From positions 7,373-71,372 of the forward strand of contig NZ_MKVJ01000020.1 in assembly GCF_001898805.1 (NCBI RefSeq): a DNA stretch of 64,000 nucleotides, given 5' to 3'. A model generated the notes under the pieces. It was not told where the DNA came from. It worked only from the letters and a program-made list of their open reading frames with translations, and did not search any database. Made by a program: the position numbers and the translations under genes. Shown here one piece after another: positions 38,682 to 47,308 of this stretch (position 1 is its first letter; the number at the start of each line of letters is the position of its first letter). This DNA comes from Leifsonia sp. 71-9 (GTDB lineage Bacteria; Actinomycetota; Actinomycetes; Actinomycetales; Microbacteriaceae).

Positions 38682-40121
38682 ATGCAGTTCTATGGAACGA
38701 CGCCGCGCCACGATCTCACCTACTCGGACGTCTTCCTCGTCCCGTCCCGCTCGGACGTGACGAGCCGTCTGGACGTCTCGCTCGCCCCGGGGGACGGCAC
38801 CGGCGCCACCATCCCCATCGTGTCGGCCAACATGAACTCGGTGACGGGCAAGCGCCTCGCCGCCACCCTCGCCCGCCGCGGCGGCCTGGGCGTCCTCCCG
38901 CAGGACATGCACCTGCAGGACCTCGACGACGCGATCCGCTGGGTGAAGTCCCAGCCCGTCGCCTTCGACACCCCGTACCCGGCCGCTCCGGAGGAGACCG
39001 TGGCGGACGTGCTCCGCCGCATCCCGGCCGTCGAGGGCCACGGGATCGTCGTGCACGACCAGTCGGGCGCGTTCCTCGGCTGCCTCGCCGCGGTCCAGCT
39101 CGGCTCCGCCCTGCCCGACGCGCGCATCGGCGACCTGCTGCACGGGACGCTGACCGCGCTCGACGCCGAGGACCTCACCGACGGCCGCGCCGCGTTCGAG
39201 GTGATGGATGCCGCCGGGCTCGAGTTCGCGCCGGTGCTCGACCACGGCCGTCTCGTCGGCACGCTGAGCAAGAAGAGCGCCCTGCGCTCCACCATCTACA
39301 CGCCCGCGGTCGACGCCTCCGGCCGTCTGCGCGTCGCCGCCGCCGTCGGCATCAACGGCGACGTCGCGGGCAAGGCCACGGCGCTCGCCGCTGCGGGCGT
39401 CGACGTGCTCGTGATCGACACGGCGCACGGCGACCAGGACGGCATGCGGCGCGCGCTGCACACGGTGAAGGGGCTGGGTCTCGGCCTGCCGATCGTCGCG
39501 GGCAACGTCGTCACCGAGCAGGCCGTGCGCGACCTCGTCGCCGCCGGCGCGGACATCCTGAAGGTCGGTGTCGGCCCGGGCGCCATGTGCACCACCCGCA
39601 TGATGACCGCGGTCGGCCGGCCGCAGTTCTCCGCGGTGCTCGAGACGAGCGAGACCGCCCGCGAGCTCGGCGCCCACGTGTGGGCCGACGGCGGGGTGCG
39701 CTACCCGCGCGACGTCGCCCTCGCCCTCGCGGCCGGCGGAGCCTCGGTGATGATCGGCTCCTGGTTCGCCGGCACGATCGAGGCGCCCGGCACGCTCGAC
39801 CGCGATGAGCGCGGCGCCCTCTACAAGGAGAGCTGGGGCATGGCGAGCACGAAGGCCGTCAACGGGCGGTTCGAGCGCCTCGACGCCTACGACCTCGCGC
39901 GCAAGACGCTCTTCGCCGAGGGCATCTCCAGCTCGCGCATCTACCTCGACCCGCTCCGCCCGTCGGTGGAGGACCTGCTCGACATGATCACCACCGGCGT
40001 CCGCAGCTCCTTCACCTACGCCGGGTCGCGCAGCGTCGCCGAGTTCCACGAGCGCGCCCTCGTCGGCATCCAGTCCGCCGCCGGCTACGAGGAGGGCAAG
40101 GCGCTGCCGGTCAGCTGGTAG
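38682..40121 (+). CDS. guaB1: GuaB1-family IMP dehydrogenase-related protein (GMP reductase type)
   Basis: 479 residues. A TIM barrel with an inserted pair of CBS domains (about 95-210) as in IMPDH. The catalytic loop is VGVGPGAMCTTRMMTAVGRPQFSAV with the active-site Cys; IMPDH normally has GxGSICTTR. The NAD(P)H/nucleotide motif is VSANMNSVTGKRLAA. Actinobacterial GuaB1 proteins have been shown to act as CBS-domain-containing GMP reductases that convert GMP to IMP for purine balance. Residue MASTKAVNGRFER near the flap is also GuaB1-like. Length normal. Confidence 0.93.
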   Translation: MQFYGTTPRHDLTYSDVFLVPSRSDVTSRLDVSLAPGDGTGATIPIVSANMNSVTGKRLAATLARRGGLGVLPQDMHLQDLDDAIRWVKSQPVAFDTPYPAAPEETVADVLRRIPAVEGHGIVVHDQSGAFLGCLAAVQLGSALPDARIGDLLHGTLTALDAEDLTDGRAAFEVMDAAGLEFAPVLDHGRLVGTLSKKSALRSTIYTPAVDASGRLRVAAAVGINGDVAGKATALAAAGVDVLVIDTAHGDQDGMRRALHTVKGLGLGLPIVAGNVVTEQAVRDLVAAGADILKVGVGPGAMCTTRMMTAVGRPQFSAVLETSETARELGAHVWADGGVRYPRDVALALAAGGASVMIGSWFAGTIEAPGTLDRDERGALYKESWGMASTKAVNGRFERLDAYDLARKTLFAEGISSSRIYLDPLRPSVEDLLDMITTGVRSSFTYAGSRSVAEFHERALVGIQSAAGYEEGKALPVSW

Positions 40122-40252
40122 CGCGCGCCCCGCCGGGCTGAGAAGGCTCTGTGAGCGGCGGCCCGGCGGAAATGCGAGACTCTGGCGAACGGGTTGTCCC
40201 CGACGAACCCACCCCGTCGGAGCGAGCGCTCCACGTCGAAATGAGGCCCGTC

Positions 40253-40915
40253 GTGACCCCATCCCCGTCCGCCCCGAACCGCAAGCAGCGGCAGGCAGAG
40301 GCCCGAGCGGCGAAGCTCGAGCAGTTCAAGAAGGAGCAGGCGCGCCGCACGCGCAACCGCCGGATCGGGATCGGGTCGGCCATCGCCGGCGCGGTCGCCG
40401 TGGTGGCGCTGGTCGCGACGATCATCGTGACCGCGCCGAAGGCGGCGACGTACGAGGCGGGCGGCAAGAGCGTCTCGATCGAGGGCGTGAAGACGTTCGA
40501 CAACACGGCCGGCCACGTGACCGGTGCCGTCGACTACAAGCAGACGCCGCCCGCGGGCGGCGAGCACAACCCGATGTGGCTCAACTGCGGCGTGTACGAC
40601 CGGCCGGTGCCGAACGAGAACGCCGTGCACTCGCTGGAGCACGGAGCGATCTGGGTCACGTACTCGCCCGATCTCCCCGCCGGCCAGCTCGACCTGCTGA
40701 AGACGAAGTTCCCGCGCACGTACGCGGTGCTCTCGCCGTACGACGGCCTCCCGGCCCCGATCGTGCTGAGCGGCTGGAACGTGCAGCTGCAGGTGCAGAA
40801 GGCCGACGACCCGCGCATCGCGAAGTTCTTCGAGGCCTACTGGCAGAGCCCCTCCGTCCCGGAGCCGGGCGCGTCCTGCACGGGCGCGTTCGACGCTCCC
40901 GGCAAGGTCTCCTAG
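40253..40915 (+). CDS. DUF3105 domain-containing membrane-anchored protein
   Basis: 220 residues from GTG 40253 (GAGG 6 bases upstream); longer in-frame starts at 40151 and 40241 exist. A basic coiled N-terminus (NRKQRQAEARAAKLEQFKKEQARRTRNRR) precedes one membrane helix (about 42-65), then the extracytoplasmic DUF3105 domain with PPAGGEHNPMWLNCGVYDRPVPNENAVHSLEHGAIWVTY. His and Cys residues in this motif suggest metal or redox chemistry, but the function is unproven. The DUF305 gene begins 3 bases after its stop, so they form an operon. Confidence 0.9.
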   Translation: MTPSPSAPNRKQRQAEARAAKLEQFKKEQARRTRNRRIGIGSAIAGAVAVVALVATIIVTAPKAATYEAGGKSVSIEGVKTFDNTAGHVTGAVDYKQTPPAGGEHNPMWLNCGVYDRPVPNENAVHSLEHGAIWVTYSPDLPAGQLDLLKTKFPRTYAVLSPYDGLPAPIVLSGWNVQLQVQKADDPRIAKFFEAYWQSPSVPEPGASCTGAFDAPGKVS

Positions 40916-40918
40916 CCG

Positions 40919-41575
40919 ATGGGCCGCGCGCCGGGACGGGCGTGGCCGCTCGTGCTCGCCGGTCTGGTGATCGTCGCGGTCACCGGCGTGCTCGCCTTCT
41001 CCGCGGGCCGGCTGAGCGTGGGCGCCCCGCGGACACCGGGGACGACGAGCGCCGAGGCCGGCTTCGCCCGCGACATGCAGGAGCACCACCAGCAGGGGGT
41101 CGAGCTCGCGATGATCGTGCGCGACCGCACCGACGACGCCGAGACGCGCCTCCTCGCCTACGACATCGCCACCACCCAGAGCCAGCAGGCCGGTCAGCTG
41201 TACGGCTGGCTGACCGGCTGGGGACTGCCGCAGGCCGCGACTGAGCCGTCGATGACGTGGATGACGCGCCCGGCGACGGTCGGCGGGACGGCGGGGGCCC
41301 ACGACCACGGCGGCGGCGCCCACGTGCCGGGGGAGCCGATGCCGGGGCTGGCGACGCCGGAGCAGATCGCCGCGCTGCGGGCGGCCTCGGGCGTGGAGGC
41401 CGAACGCGTGTTCCTCACGCTGATGATCGCCCACCACCGCGGCGCGGTCGAGATGGCCGATGCGCTCCTCGCCCGCAGCGAGGACCGCACGGTGCGCACC
41501 TTCGCCGCCGGCGTGGTCTCGAGTCAGAACGCCGAGATCACGCTGATGGAGTCGATGCTCGCGGCGCGCTCCTAG
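40919..41575 (+). CDS. DUF305 domain-containing exported/membrane protein
   Basis: 218 residues. An N-terminal helix (about 9-30, LVLAGLVIVAVTGVLAFSAG) anchors or exports it. The DUF305 four-helix, ferritin-like domain follows, with paired motifs FARDMQEHHQQGVELAMI (about 49-66) and FLTLMIAHHRGAVEMADALL (about 161-180). A His/Gly-rich insert HDHGGGAH lies between them. The HH...M pattern is consistent with copper or other metal binding. Paired with DUF3105, a recurrent actinobacterial combination; role probably in extracytoplasmic metal handling (inference). Confidence 0.9.
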   Translation: MGRAPGRAWPLVLAGLVIVAVTGVLAFSAGRLSVGAPRTPGTTSAEAGFARDMQEHHQQGVELAMIVRDRTDDAETRLLAYDIATTQSQQAGQLYGWLTGWGLPQAATEPSMTWMTRPATVGGTAGAHDHGGGAHVPGEPMPGLATPEQIAALRAASGVEAERVFLTLMIAHHRGAVEMADALLARSEDRTVRTFAAGVVSSQNAEITLMESMLAARS

Positions 41576-41997
41576 GAGCCGTCGCCCTGCTGGGTGGTGC
41601 CCCCGCTGCCGCCGCCCTGCTGGGTCGAGCCGCTGCCGGTGCCGCTGCCGTTCCCGCCGCCGAACTGGCGCGGGTCGAAGTTCTGGTTCGTGCCGAAGCC
41701 TCCCCGCTGCGGGCCGTCGGTCGCGTGGCCGGTGAAGAAGCCGGCGAAGAACACGATCGCGAGCACCGCGACGGCGCCGACGACGATGGCGGTGTTCTGC
41801 GCCCAGACCGGCCAGCGGCGCAGGATGCTGCCGTCGGCGGCAGGCTTCGCGGCGGCCGGCTGCTGCCAGGTCTGGTGCGGCGCGGGCTGCGGGGGCGCGT
41901 AGTGCGGCGCGGGCTGCTGCGGCGGCGCAGGCTGCTGCGGCCAGCCTGCGGGGACGCCGGGGTTCGGGACGGCGGCGTTCGGGTCGGCGGTGCTCAT
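41572..41997 (-). CDS. Small Pro/Gln/Ala-rich single-pass membrane protein
   Basis: 141 residues: a Pro/Gln/Ala-rich cytosolic N-terminus (residues 1-60, e.g. PQQPAPHYAPPQPAPHQ), one membrane helix (about 68-90, NTAIVVGAVAVLAIVFFAGFF), and a Gly/Ser/Gln-rich outer tail (GGGNGSGTGSGSTQQGGG). No family assigned. It converges on the DUF305 gene, overlapping by 4 bases at the stops, so no terminator separates the two. GAGAGGAACC before the ATG is a good ribosome binding site, supporting that it is a real gene. Confidence 0.75.
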   Translation of the reverse strand: MSTADPNAAVPNPGVPAGWPQQPAPPQQPAPHYAPPQPAPHQTWQQPAAAKPAADGSILRRWPVWAQNTAIVVGAVAVLAIVFFAGFFTGHATDGPQRGGFGTNQNFDPRQFGGGNGSGTGSGSTQQGGGSGGTTQQGDGS

Positions 41998-42123
41998 GAC
42001 GGTTCCTCTCGGTCGGTGCTGAGGTCACTGTCGGAGCCGGCCCTGCGCGACGACTATGGCCGTTCGATGGGGACGCTGGGAATCCGCCCCGCATCCGCTG
42101 CGACGCCTCGCAGACCGCGCCGC

Positions 42124-42129
42124 TATACT
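42124..42129 (+). promoter_or_regulatory. -10 box TATACT for the CNNM/CorC gene pair
   Basis: TATACT 65 bases before the GTG at 42194. It is followed 9 bases on by an ATG (42139) opening a 27-codon reading frame in another phase that ends at 42222, overlapping the start region of the downstream gene. Confidence 0.5.
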
Positions 42130-42193
42130 GGCCGGGAAATGGACGACCCTCCTTCTTGTAGCCCATTCCAGCTCCCGAGTCCGCCGTGCCGGC

Positions 42194-43543
42194 GTGAGCG
42201 GGGTGACCACCGTGCTCGCTGAGTGGCTCCTCCTCGGCGTCGGATTGCTCTTGACGATCGGCACCGGCCTCTTCGTCGCGAGCGAGTTCGCGCTCGTGAA
42301 CCTCGACCGCGGTGACCTCGAGGCCCGGCGCGCGCGCGGCGAGTCCCGCCTGTCGATGACCATCGCGGCGCTGAAGATCACCTCGACCCATCTCTCCAGT
42401 GCGCAGCTGGGCATCACGCTCACCACGCTGCTCACCGGTTACACGATGGAGCCAGCGATCAGCACCCTCCTGCGCGGGCCACTGCTCGCCACCGGCCTGC
42501 CCGAGGCCGCGGTGACGCCGATCGCGACGATCGTGGCCATCCTGGTCGCGACCCTGCTGTCGATGATCCTGGGCGAGCTGGTCCCGAAGAACTTCGCGCT
42601 CGCCCTGCCCATCGCGACGGCCAAGCTCGTCATTCCGTTCCAGACCGTGTTCACCACGGTGTTCCGGCCCTTCATCGCGCTGCTGAACGGCACCGCGAAC
42701 GGCTTCCTGCGCCTGCTCGGCATCGAGCCGAAGGAGGAGCTCTCGGGCGCCCGCACCGCCGAGGAGCTGTCCTCGCTGGTGCGCCGCTCGGCCAGCGCCG
42801 GGGTGCTGGAGGCCGACACGGCCACTCTGCTGAGCCGCACCCTCGCCTTCTCCACCCGCAACGCCTCGGACGTGATGACCCCGCGTCCGCGCATCGAGAC
42901 CGTCCGCCGCACCGATCCGGCGCAGGCCGTCATCGGGCTGGCGCGGAGCTCCGGCTTCTCTCGATTCCCCGTCGTCGACGAGGACGTGGACGACGTCGTC
43001 GGGTTCGTGCACGTCAAGCAGGCGGTCGCCGTGCCGCGCGAGCGCCGCGCCAAGGTGCCCGTCTCCGCGCTGCAGACCGACGCCCTGCGCGTGCCGGAGA
43101 CGATGAGCCTGGAGACCCTGCTCGGCGAGCTGCGCGGCCGCGGCTACCAGATGGCCGTCGTCGTCGATGAGTACGGCGGCACCTCCGGCATCGCGACCCT
43201 CGAAGACCTCGTCGAGGAGATCGTCGGCGAGGTCGCCGACGAGCACGACCGCACCCGCGCGGGCGTCGTGCGCGGCCGCGACTCCATCACCTTCCCCGGC
43301 ATCCTGCGCCCGGACGAGCTCGAGGAGCGCGCCGGGGTCACCGTGCCGGAGGAGGGCCCGTACGAGACCGTCGCCGGCTTCGTCATGAACGAGCTCGGGC
43401 GCCTGCCCAAGGTGGGCGACGAGGTCCCGATCGAGGGCGGCACGCTGCGCGTCGAGCGCCTGGAGGGGCGGCGCGTCGACCGCATCCGGTACACGCCCGA
43501 CCCGGTGACGGACCCGACCGCGGAGGGGGTGCGCCATGAGTGA
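42194..43543 (+). CDS. CNNM/HlyC-CorC family transporter-associated protein, full length
   Basis: 449 residues from GTG 42194; other in-frame GTGs at 42203 and 42212. DUF21/CNNM membrane domain with three to four helices (about 5-190, [23 protein letters not shown] and [14 protein letters not shown]), then two CBS domains (about 215-335, [10 protein letters not shown] and [26 protein letters not shown]), and the CorC_HlyC C-terminal domain (about 355-440). Family members are implicated in Mg2+ or Co2+ efflux and homeostasis. It overlaps the second CNNM gene by 8 bases. Confidence 0.92.
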   Translation: MSGVTTVLAEWLLLGVGLLLTIGTGLFVASEFALVNLDRGDLEARRARGESRLSMTIAALKITSTHLSSAQLGITLTTLLTGYTMEPAISTLLRGPLLATGLPEAAVTPIATIVAILVATLLSMILGELVPKNFALALPIATAKLVIPFQTVFTTVFRPFIALLNGTANGFLRLLGIEPKEELSGARTAEELSSLVRRSASAGVLEADTATLLSRTLAFSTRNASDVMTPRPRIETVRRTDPAQAVIGLARSSGFSRFPVVDEDVDDVVGFVHVKQAVAVPRERRAKVPVSALQTDALRVPETMSLETLLGELRGRGYQMAVVVDEYGGTSGIATLEDLVEEIVGEVADEHDRTRAGVVRGRDSITFPGILRPDELEERAGVTVPEEGPYETVAGFVMNELGRLPKVGDEVPIEGGTLRVERLEGRRVDRIRYTPDPVTDPTAEGVRHE

Positions 43544-44573
43544 CTGGATCGGGATCGTCTGGCTGGTCGTGCTCCTGCTGGTCAACGCCTTCTTCGTCGG
43601 CGCCGAGTTCGCCGTCATCTCCGCGCGCCGCTCGCAGATCGAGCCCCTCGCGGAGCGCGGCAAGCGCAGCGCCAAGACGGCGCTCTACGCGATGGAGCAC
43701 GCCACGCTGATGCTGGCGACCACGCAGCTCGGCATCACCGTCTGCTCGCTCCTCATCCTGAACGTCTCCGAACCGGCCATCCACCACCTGCTGGAGGTCC
43801 CCCTCCACGCGACGGGATGGTCGGAGGAGGTCATCGGCACGGTCGCGTTCATCGTGACGCTGGTGCTGGTGTCGTTCCTGCACGTGGTCTTCGGCGAGAT
43901 GGTGCCGAAGAACATCTCCTTCTCGATGCCCGACCGGGCCGCCCTGCTGCTCGCGCCGCCGCTGGTGGCGATCGGCCGCGCCGTGCGTCCGATCATCGTC
44001 GCGCTGAACGCCACGGCGAACAGCGTGCTGCGCCTGTTCCGGGTGGAGCCGAAGGACGAGGCCGCCAGCACCTTCACGCTCGACGAGGTCGCGACCATCG
44101 TGAACCAGTCGACGCGCGAGGGCGTGCTGATGGACCGCACCGGCGCGCTCACCGCCGCGTTCGAGTTCACCGAGAAGAAGGTGCGCGACGTCATGGTCCT
44201 CCCCGGGACCCTCGTCTCCCTGCCGCCGTCGCCGACCCCGGCCGACGTCGAGCGCGCGGTCGCGAAGCACGGCTTCTCCCGCTACGTCGTTCCCGACTCG
44301 GACGGCGAGCCCACCGGCTACCTGCACCTCAAGGACGTGCTCGACCTCGAGGAGACCGGCTTCGAGCTGCCCGTCCCCGGCAAGCGCGTGCGCCGGCTGG
44401 TGACGGTGTTCGTCGACAGCGACCTCGAAGACGCGCTCGCGACGATGCGCCGCTCGGGGAGCCATCTGGCGCGCGTCGTCGACGCCGAGGGCGAGACCGC
44501 CGGCGTGCTGTTCCTCGAGGACATCATCGAGGAGCTCGTCGGCGAGGTGCAGGACGCGACCCGGCGCTCCTGA
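43536..44573 (+). CDS. CNNM/HlyC-CorC family protein, short form without CorC_HlyC domain
   Basis: 345 residues. Same CNNM membrane domain (about 1-190, [24 protein letters not shown] and [19 protein letters not shown]) and CBS pair (about 215-340, ending [22 protein letters not shown]), but it stops where the CorC_HlyC domain would begin. The paired long/short arrangement is common in Actinobacteria and suggests a heteromeric unit. ATG overlaps the long-form stop by 8 bases. Confidence 0.92.
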   Translation: MSDWIGIVWLVVLLLVNAFFVGAEFAVISARRSQIEPLAERGKRSAKTALYAMEHATLMLATTQLGITVCSLLILNVSEPAIHHLLEVPLHATGWSEEVIGTVAFIVTLVLVSFLHVVFGEMVPKNISFSMPDRAALLLAPPLVAIGRAVRPIIVALNATANSVLRLFRVEPKDEAASTFTLDEVATIVNQSTREGVLMDRTGALTAAFEFTEKKVRDVMVLPGTLVSLPPSPTPADVERAVAKHGFSRYVVPDSDGEPTGYLHLKDVLDLEETGFELPVPGKRVRRLVTVFVDSDLEDALATMRRSGSHLARVVDAEGETAGVLFLEDIIEELVGEVQDATRRS

Positions 44574-44587
44574 GCGCCGGGTCGCGT
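44554..44587. terminator. Bidirectional hairpin terminator between CNNM and OYE genes
   Basis: A perfect 16-bp stem (44554-44569 with 44572-44587) with a minimal loop. It includes the last codons and stop of the short CNNM gene, in the gap before the convergent OYE gene. Confidence 0.8.
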
Positions 44588-44611
44588 CGCGGTGTCAGCG
44601 GAGCCGGGTGT

Positions 44612-45697
44612 TCAGCGCCACTGCGCGCGCAGGTACTGCGGCGGCCAGTAGTCGATGGTCGCGCCGAGCTCGTGGGCGGCCCGCAGCGGGAAGTGCGGGT
44701 CGCGCAGCATCGCGCGCGCCAGCATCACCGCGTCGGCGGCGCCGCTCTCGACGATGTCCGCGGCCTGCTGCGGCGTCGTGATGAGACCGACCGCACTGAC
44801 CGGGACCTCGGCCGAGGAGCGCACGTGCTCGGCGAACGGGACCTGATAGCCCGGCCCGAGGGGGATGCGGATGCCGGCCGCGATGCCGCCGCTCGAGATG
44901 TCGAAGAAGTCGGCCCCGGCCTCCTGCGCCCAACCGGCGACGGTCGCGGTCTGCTGCTCGTCCCAGCCTCCCGGGGCCCAGTCGCTGCCGGAGAAGCGGA
45001 CGAAGAGGGGCACATCGTCGCCGACCTCCTCGCGCACCGCGGTCACGATGCGCAGGAGCAGGCGGGCGCGGTTCTCGAGGGAGCCGCCGTACTCGTCCTC
45101 GCGGTGGTTGGCGAGCGGCGAGAGGAACTGGTGCAGCAGGTAGCCGTGGGCGGCGTGCAGCTCCAGGATGCGGAAGCCGACGTCGACGGCGCGGCGCGCG
45201 CCGGCGCGGAAGTCGTCGACGAGCGCGTCGATCCCGGCGAGGTCGAGCGCGACCGGCACGGCCATGTCGCCGAACGCCTCCGCCGACGGGGCGACGGTGG
45301 TCCAGCCGCCCTCGTCCAGCGGCACCGAGCCGCCGGTGCGGTCCTCGAAGCCCCAGGCCGCCCAGCTCGACGCCTTGCGGCCGGCGTGGGCGAGCTGGAT
45401 GCCCGGTACCGCGCCCTGCCCGGCGATGAAGTCGACGATCGGACGCCACGCCTCGGCCTGCTCGTCGGTCCAGATGCCGGTGTCCTGCGGGGAGATGCGC
45501 CCCTCCGGGTTGACGGAGGTGGCCTCGGTGAAGACGATGCCGCTGCCGCCCGCGGCGAACGAGCCGAGGTGCACGAGGTGCCACTGCTGCGGGATGCCCG
45601 TGCGGTCGAGCACGGAGTACTGGCACATCGGCGAGGTCCAGATGCGGTTGCGCGCCGTCACGCCGCGCACGGTGAAGGGGTCGAAGAGAGTAGTCAT
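44612..45697 (-). CDS. NADH:flavin oxidoreductase / old yellow enzyme (YqjM-like)
   Basis: 361 residues, FMN-dependent TIM barrel. RNRIWTSPMCQYS holds the redox-tuning Cys of the YqjM class. The substrate and FMN site is ELHAAHGYLLHQFLSPLANHREDEYGGSLENRARLLL, and the C-terminal phosphate-binding part has DAVMLARAMLRDPHFPLRAA. These enzymes reduce activated C=C bonds of enones and related electrophiles. Only 2 bases from the stop of the upstream HAD gene, so they share an mRNA. Confidence 0.94.
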   Translation of the reverse strand: MTTLFDPFTVRGVTARNRIWTSPMCQYSVLDRTGIPQQWHLVHLGSFAAGGSGIVFTEATSVNPEGRISPQDTGIWTDEQAEAWRPIVDFIAGQGAVPGIQLAHAGRKASSWAAWGFEDRTGGSVPLDEGGWTTVAPSAEAFGDMAVPVALDLAGIDALVDDFRAGARRAVDVGFRILELHAAHGYLLHQFLSPLANHREDEYGGSLENRARLLLRIVTAVREEVGDDVPLFVRFSGSDWAPGGWDEQQTATVAGWAQEAGADFFDISSGGIAAGIRIPLGPGYQVPFAEHVRSSAEVPVSAVGLITTPQQAADIVESGAADAVMLARAMLRDPHFPLRAAHELGATIDYWPPQYLRAQWR

Positions 45698-45699
45698 CG

Positions 45700-46323
45700 T
45701 CAGTTCCAAGCCGCCAGACCCTCGAGATATGCCCGGAGGTCCGCAGCGGTCGTGAAGACGTGCCCGGTGATGCCGACCGCTTCGGCGCCGCGCACGTTCT
45801 CCTCCTTGTTGTCGATGAAGACCGTCTGCGCGGGCGTGACGCCGAGCTCCTGCAGCACGTGCTCGAAGATCGCGGCGTCCGGCTTGATGGTGCCGAGCTC
45901 GCCGCTCACGAACACCTGGTCGAACAGATCGCCGAGCGTCCCGTGGCGGAAGTAGGAGCCGAAGTCGCGCCCGGCGTTGGAGAGGAGCGCCAGCCGGGTG
46001 CCGCCCTCCTTGAGGTCGAGCAGCACGTCCAGCGTGCCCGGGTCGATCGTGAGCCAGCTGCGGAAGTCGGCCAGCCACAGCCGGTGGATGGTCGCGTCGT
46101 TCCACTGCTCGCCCAGCTCGCGCTCGATCCCGCGCCAGTACTGCTGGATGCCGAGCGTGCCCTGGTCGAGATCGTGCCGGTGCCGCCAATAGGCGGGCCA
46201 GAACACGTCGTGGTCGCCGCCCGCCAGCTCCACCAGCGCGGCACGGTCCGCCTCGGTGGGGGTGACGGAGATGACCTCGCCGTAGTCGAACACGACCACT
46301 CTGCCCGGGATGTGGATGCCCAT
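45700..46323 (-). CDS. HAD-like hydrolase (haloacid dehalogenase/phosphatase group)
   Basis: 207 residues. Motif I is VVVFDYGEV (nucleophile Asp13; the DxGxV form, lacking the second Asp of phosphatase-type DxDxT). Motif II is LALLSNAG, motif III the Lys of GTIKPDAAIF, motif IV FIDNKEENVRGAEAVG. An alpha-helical cap lies between about 20 and 85. This subgroup includes sugar-phosphate phosphatase-like and dehalogenase-like proteins; substrate unknown. TAAGTT 6 bases before the ATG suggests a leaderless mRNA, though GGGAG is also nearby. Confidence 0.9.
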   Translation of the reverse strand: MGIHIPGRVVVFDYGEVISVTPTEADRAALVELAGGDHDVFWPAYWRHRHDLDQGTLGIQQYWRGIERELGEQWNDATIHRLWLADFRSWLTIDPGTLDVLLDLKEGGTRLALLSNAGRDFGSYFRHGTLGDLFDQVFVSGELGTIKPDAAIFEHVLQELGVTPAQTVFIDNKEENVRGAEAVGITGHVFTTAADLRAYLEGLAAWN

Positions 46324-46329
46324 GCTCCC

Positions 46330-46335
46330 AACTTA
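46330..46335 (-). promoter_or_regulatory. -10 box TAAGTT for the HAD-OYE operon
   Basis: On the minus strand TAAGTT is followed by six bases (GGGAGC) and the ATG at 46323. Confidence 0.5.
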
Positions 46336-46392
46336 TCGCGGGCGGACGGGCCCCTCGCGGCCGGAGAACCTATCGTGGGGGGAGGAGGTGCG

Positions 46393-47286
46393 ATGAACGA
46401 CGCGCAGAAGACCCGGGTCCGCCAATGGGGAGAGGCCGACGCCGCGGAGTGGATCGCGGCGCCCGGCGAGGCGAGCGACAAGTACTCCCGCGGGGTGCTC
46501 GGCGTGGTCACCGGCTCCGACCGCTACCCCGGAGCGGCGGTGCTCGGGGTGGAGGCCGCCGCCCGCACCGGTGTCGGGATGATCCGCTATCTCGGCGCCC
46601 CGCGACCGGCCGAAGAGGTGCTCCGCCGTCGCCCCGAGGCCGTCTCCGCCGGAGGTCGCGTGCAGGGGTGGCTGATCGGCTCCGGGATGGACGCCAGCGC
46701 CCGCCCCTCCGACGACCTGCTCCGCCTCCGCGCCGCGCTCGCCGACGGGACGCCCCTGGTGGTGGACGCGGGCGCGCTCGACCTCGTCCGGTCGGCCACC
46801 GGTCCGGTCGTGGTGACCCCGCACTACCGCGAGCTGGCCGGCATGCTCGCCGCGCAGGCGGACGACGACTCCGACGCGGTGACCGCGGCCGAGATCGCGG
46901 CGGACCCCGCGGCCTGGGCGGACCGCGCCGCGCGCAGCCTCGGCGTCACGGTGCTGCTGAAGGGACACACGACGCACATCGCCGTCCCGTCCGGCGGCCG
47001 GTTCACCGTCACCGCCGGGACGGCCTGGCTCGCGACCGCGGGCAGCGGGGACGTGCTCGGCGGCATCCTGGGCGCGCTGGTCGCCACGCACGCCGACGAG
47101 ATCGCGTCGCAGCGTCACGAGGCGCTCGCCGCGCTCGCCGCGACGGCCGCGTGGGTGCACGGCCAGGCGGGGGAGCGCGCCTCCGACGGCGGCCCGATCG
47201 TGGCCCTCGACATCGCGGACGCCGTGCCCGCCGTGGTCCGTGATCTTCTCAGGGAGCAGCGCCGTGCTCTCAGCGGAGGGGCGTGA
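46393..47286 (+). CDS. ADP-dependent NAD(P)H-hydrate dehydratase-like protein (carbohydrate-kinase domain)
   Basis: 297 residues of the NnrD/YjeF C-terminal kinase-like fold, which repairs damaged NAD(P)HX using ADP or ATP. Supporting motifs are GVVTGSDRYPGAAVLGVEAAARTGVGMIR, VVVTPHYRELAGML, VLLKGHTTHIAVPSGG and the nucleotide loop TAGSGDVLGGILGAL. There is no fused epimerase (NnrE) domain, so that activity must be elsewhere. ATG at 46393 has GGAGGAGG immediately upstream with good spacing. Confidence 0.9.
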   Translation: MNDAQKTRVRQWGEADAAEWIAAPGEASDKYSRGVLGVVTGSDRYPGAAVLGVEAAARTGVGMIRYLGAPRPAEEVLRRRPEAVSAGGRVQGWLIGSGMDASARPSDDLLRLRAALADGTPLVVDAGALDLVRSATGPVVVTPHYRELAGMLAAQADDDSDAVTAAEIAADPAAWADRAARSLGVTVLLKGHTTHIAVPSGGRFTVTAGTAWLATAGSGDVLGGILGALVATHADEIASQRHEALAALAATAAWVHGQAGERASDGGPIVALDIADAVPAVVRDLLREQRRALSGGA

Positions 47287-47295
47287 GCCGTCCCC

Positions 47296-47301
47296 TAGGA
47301 T
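47296..47301 (+). promoter_or_regulatory. -10 box TAGGAT for a leaderless GT87-like mRNA
   Basis: TAGGAT is followed by 7 bases and the ATG at 47309; no ribosome binding site is present. Confidence 0.55.
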
Positions 47302-47308
47302 GAGGCGC

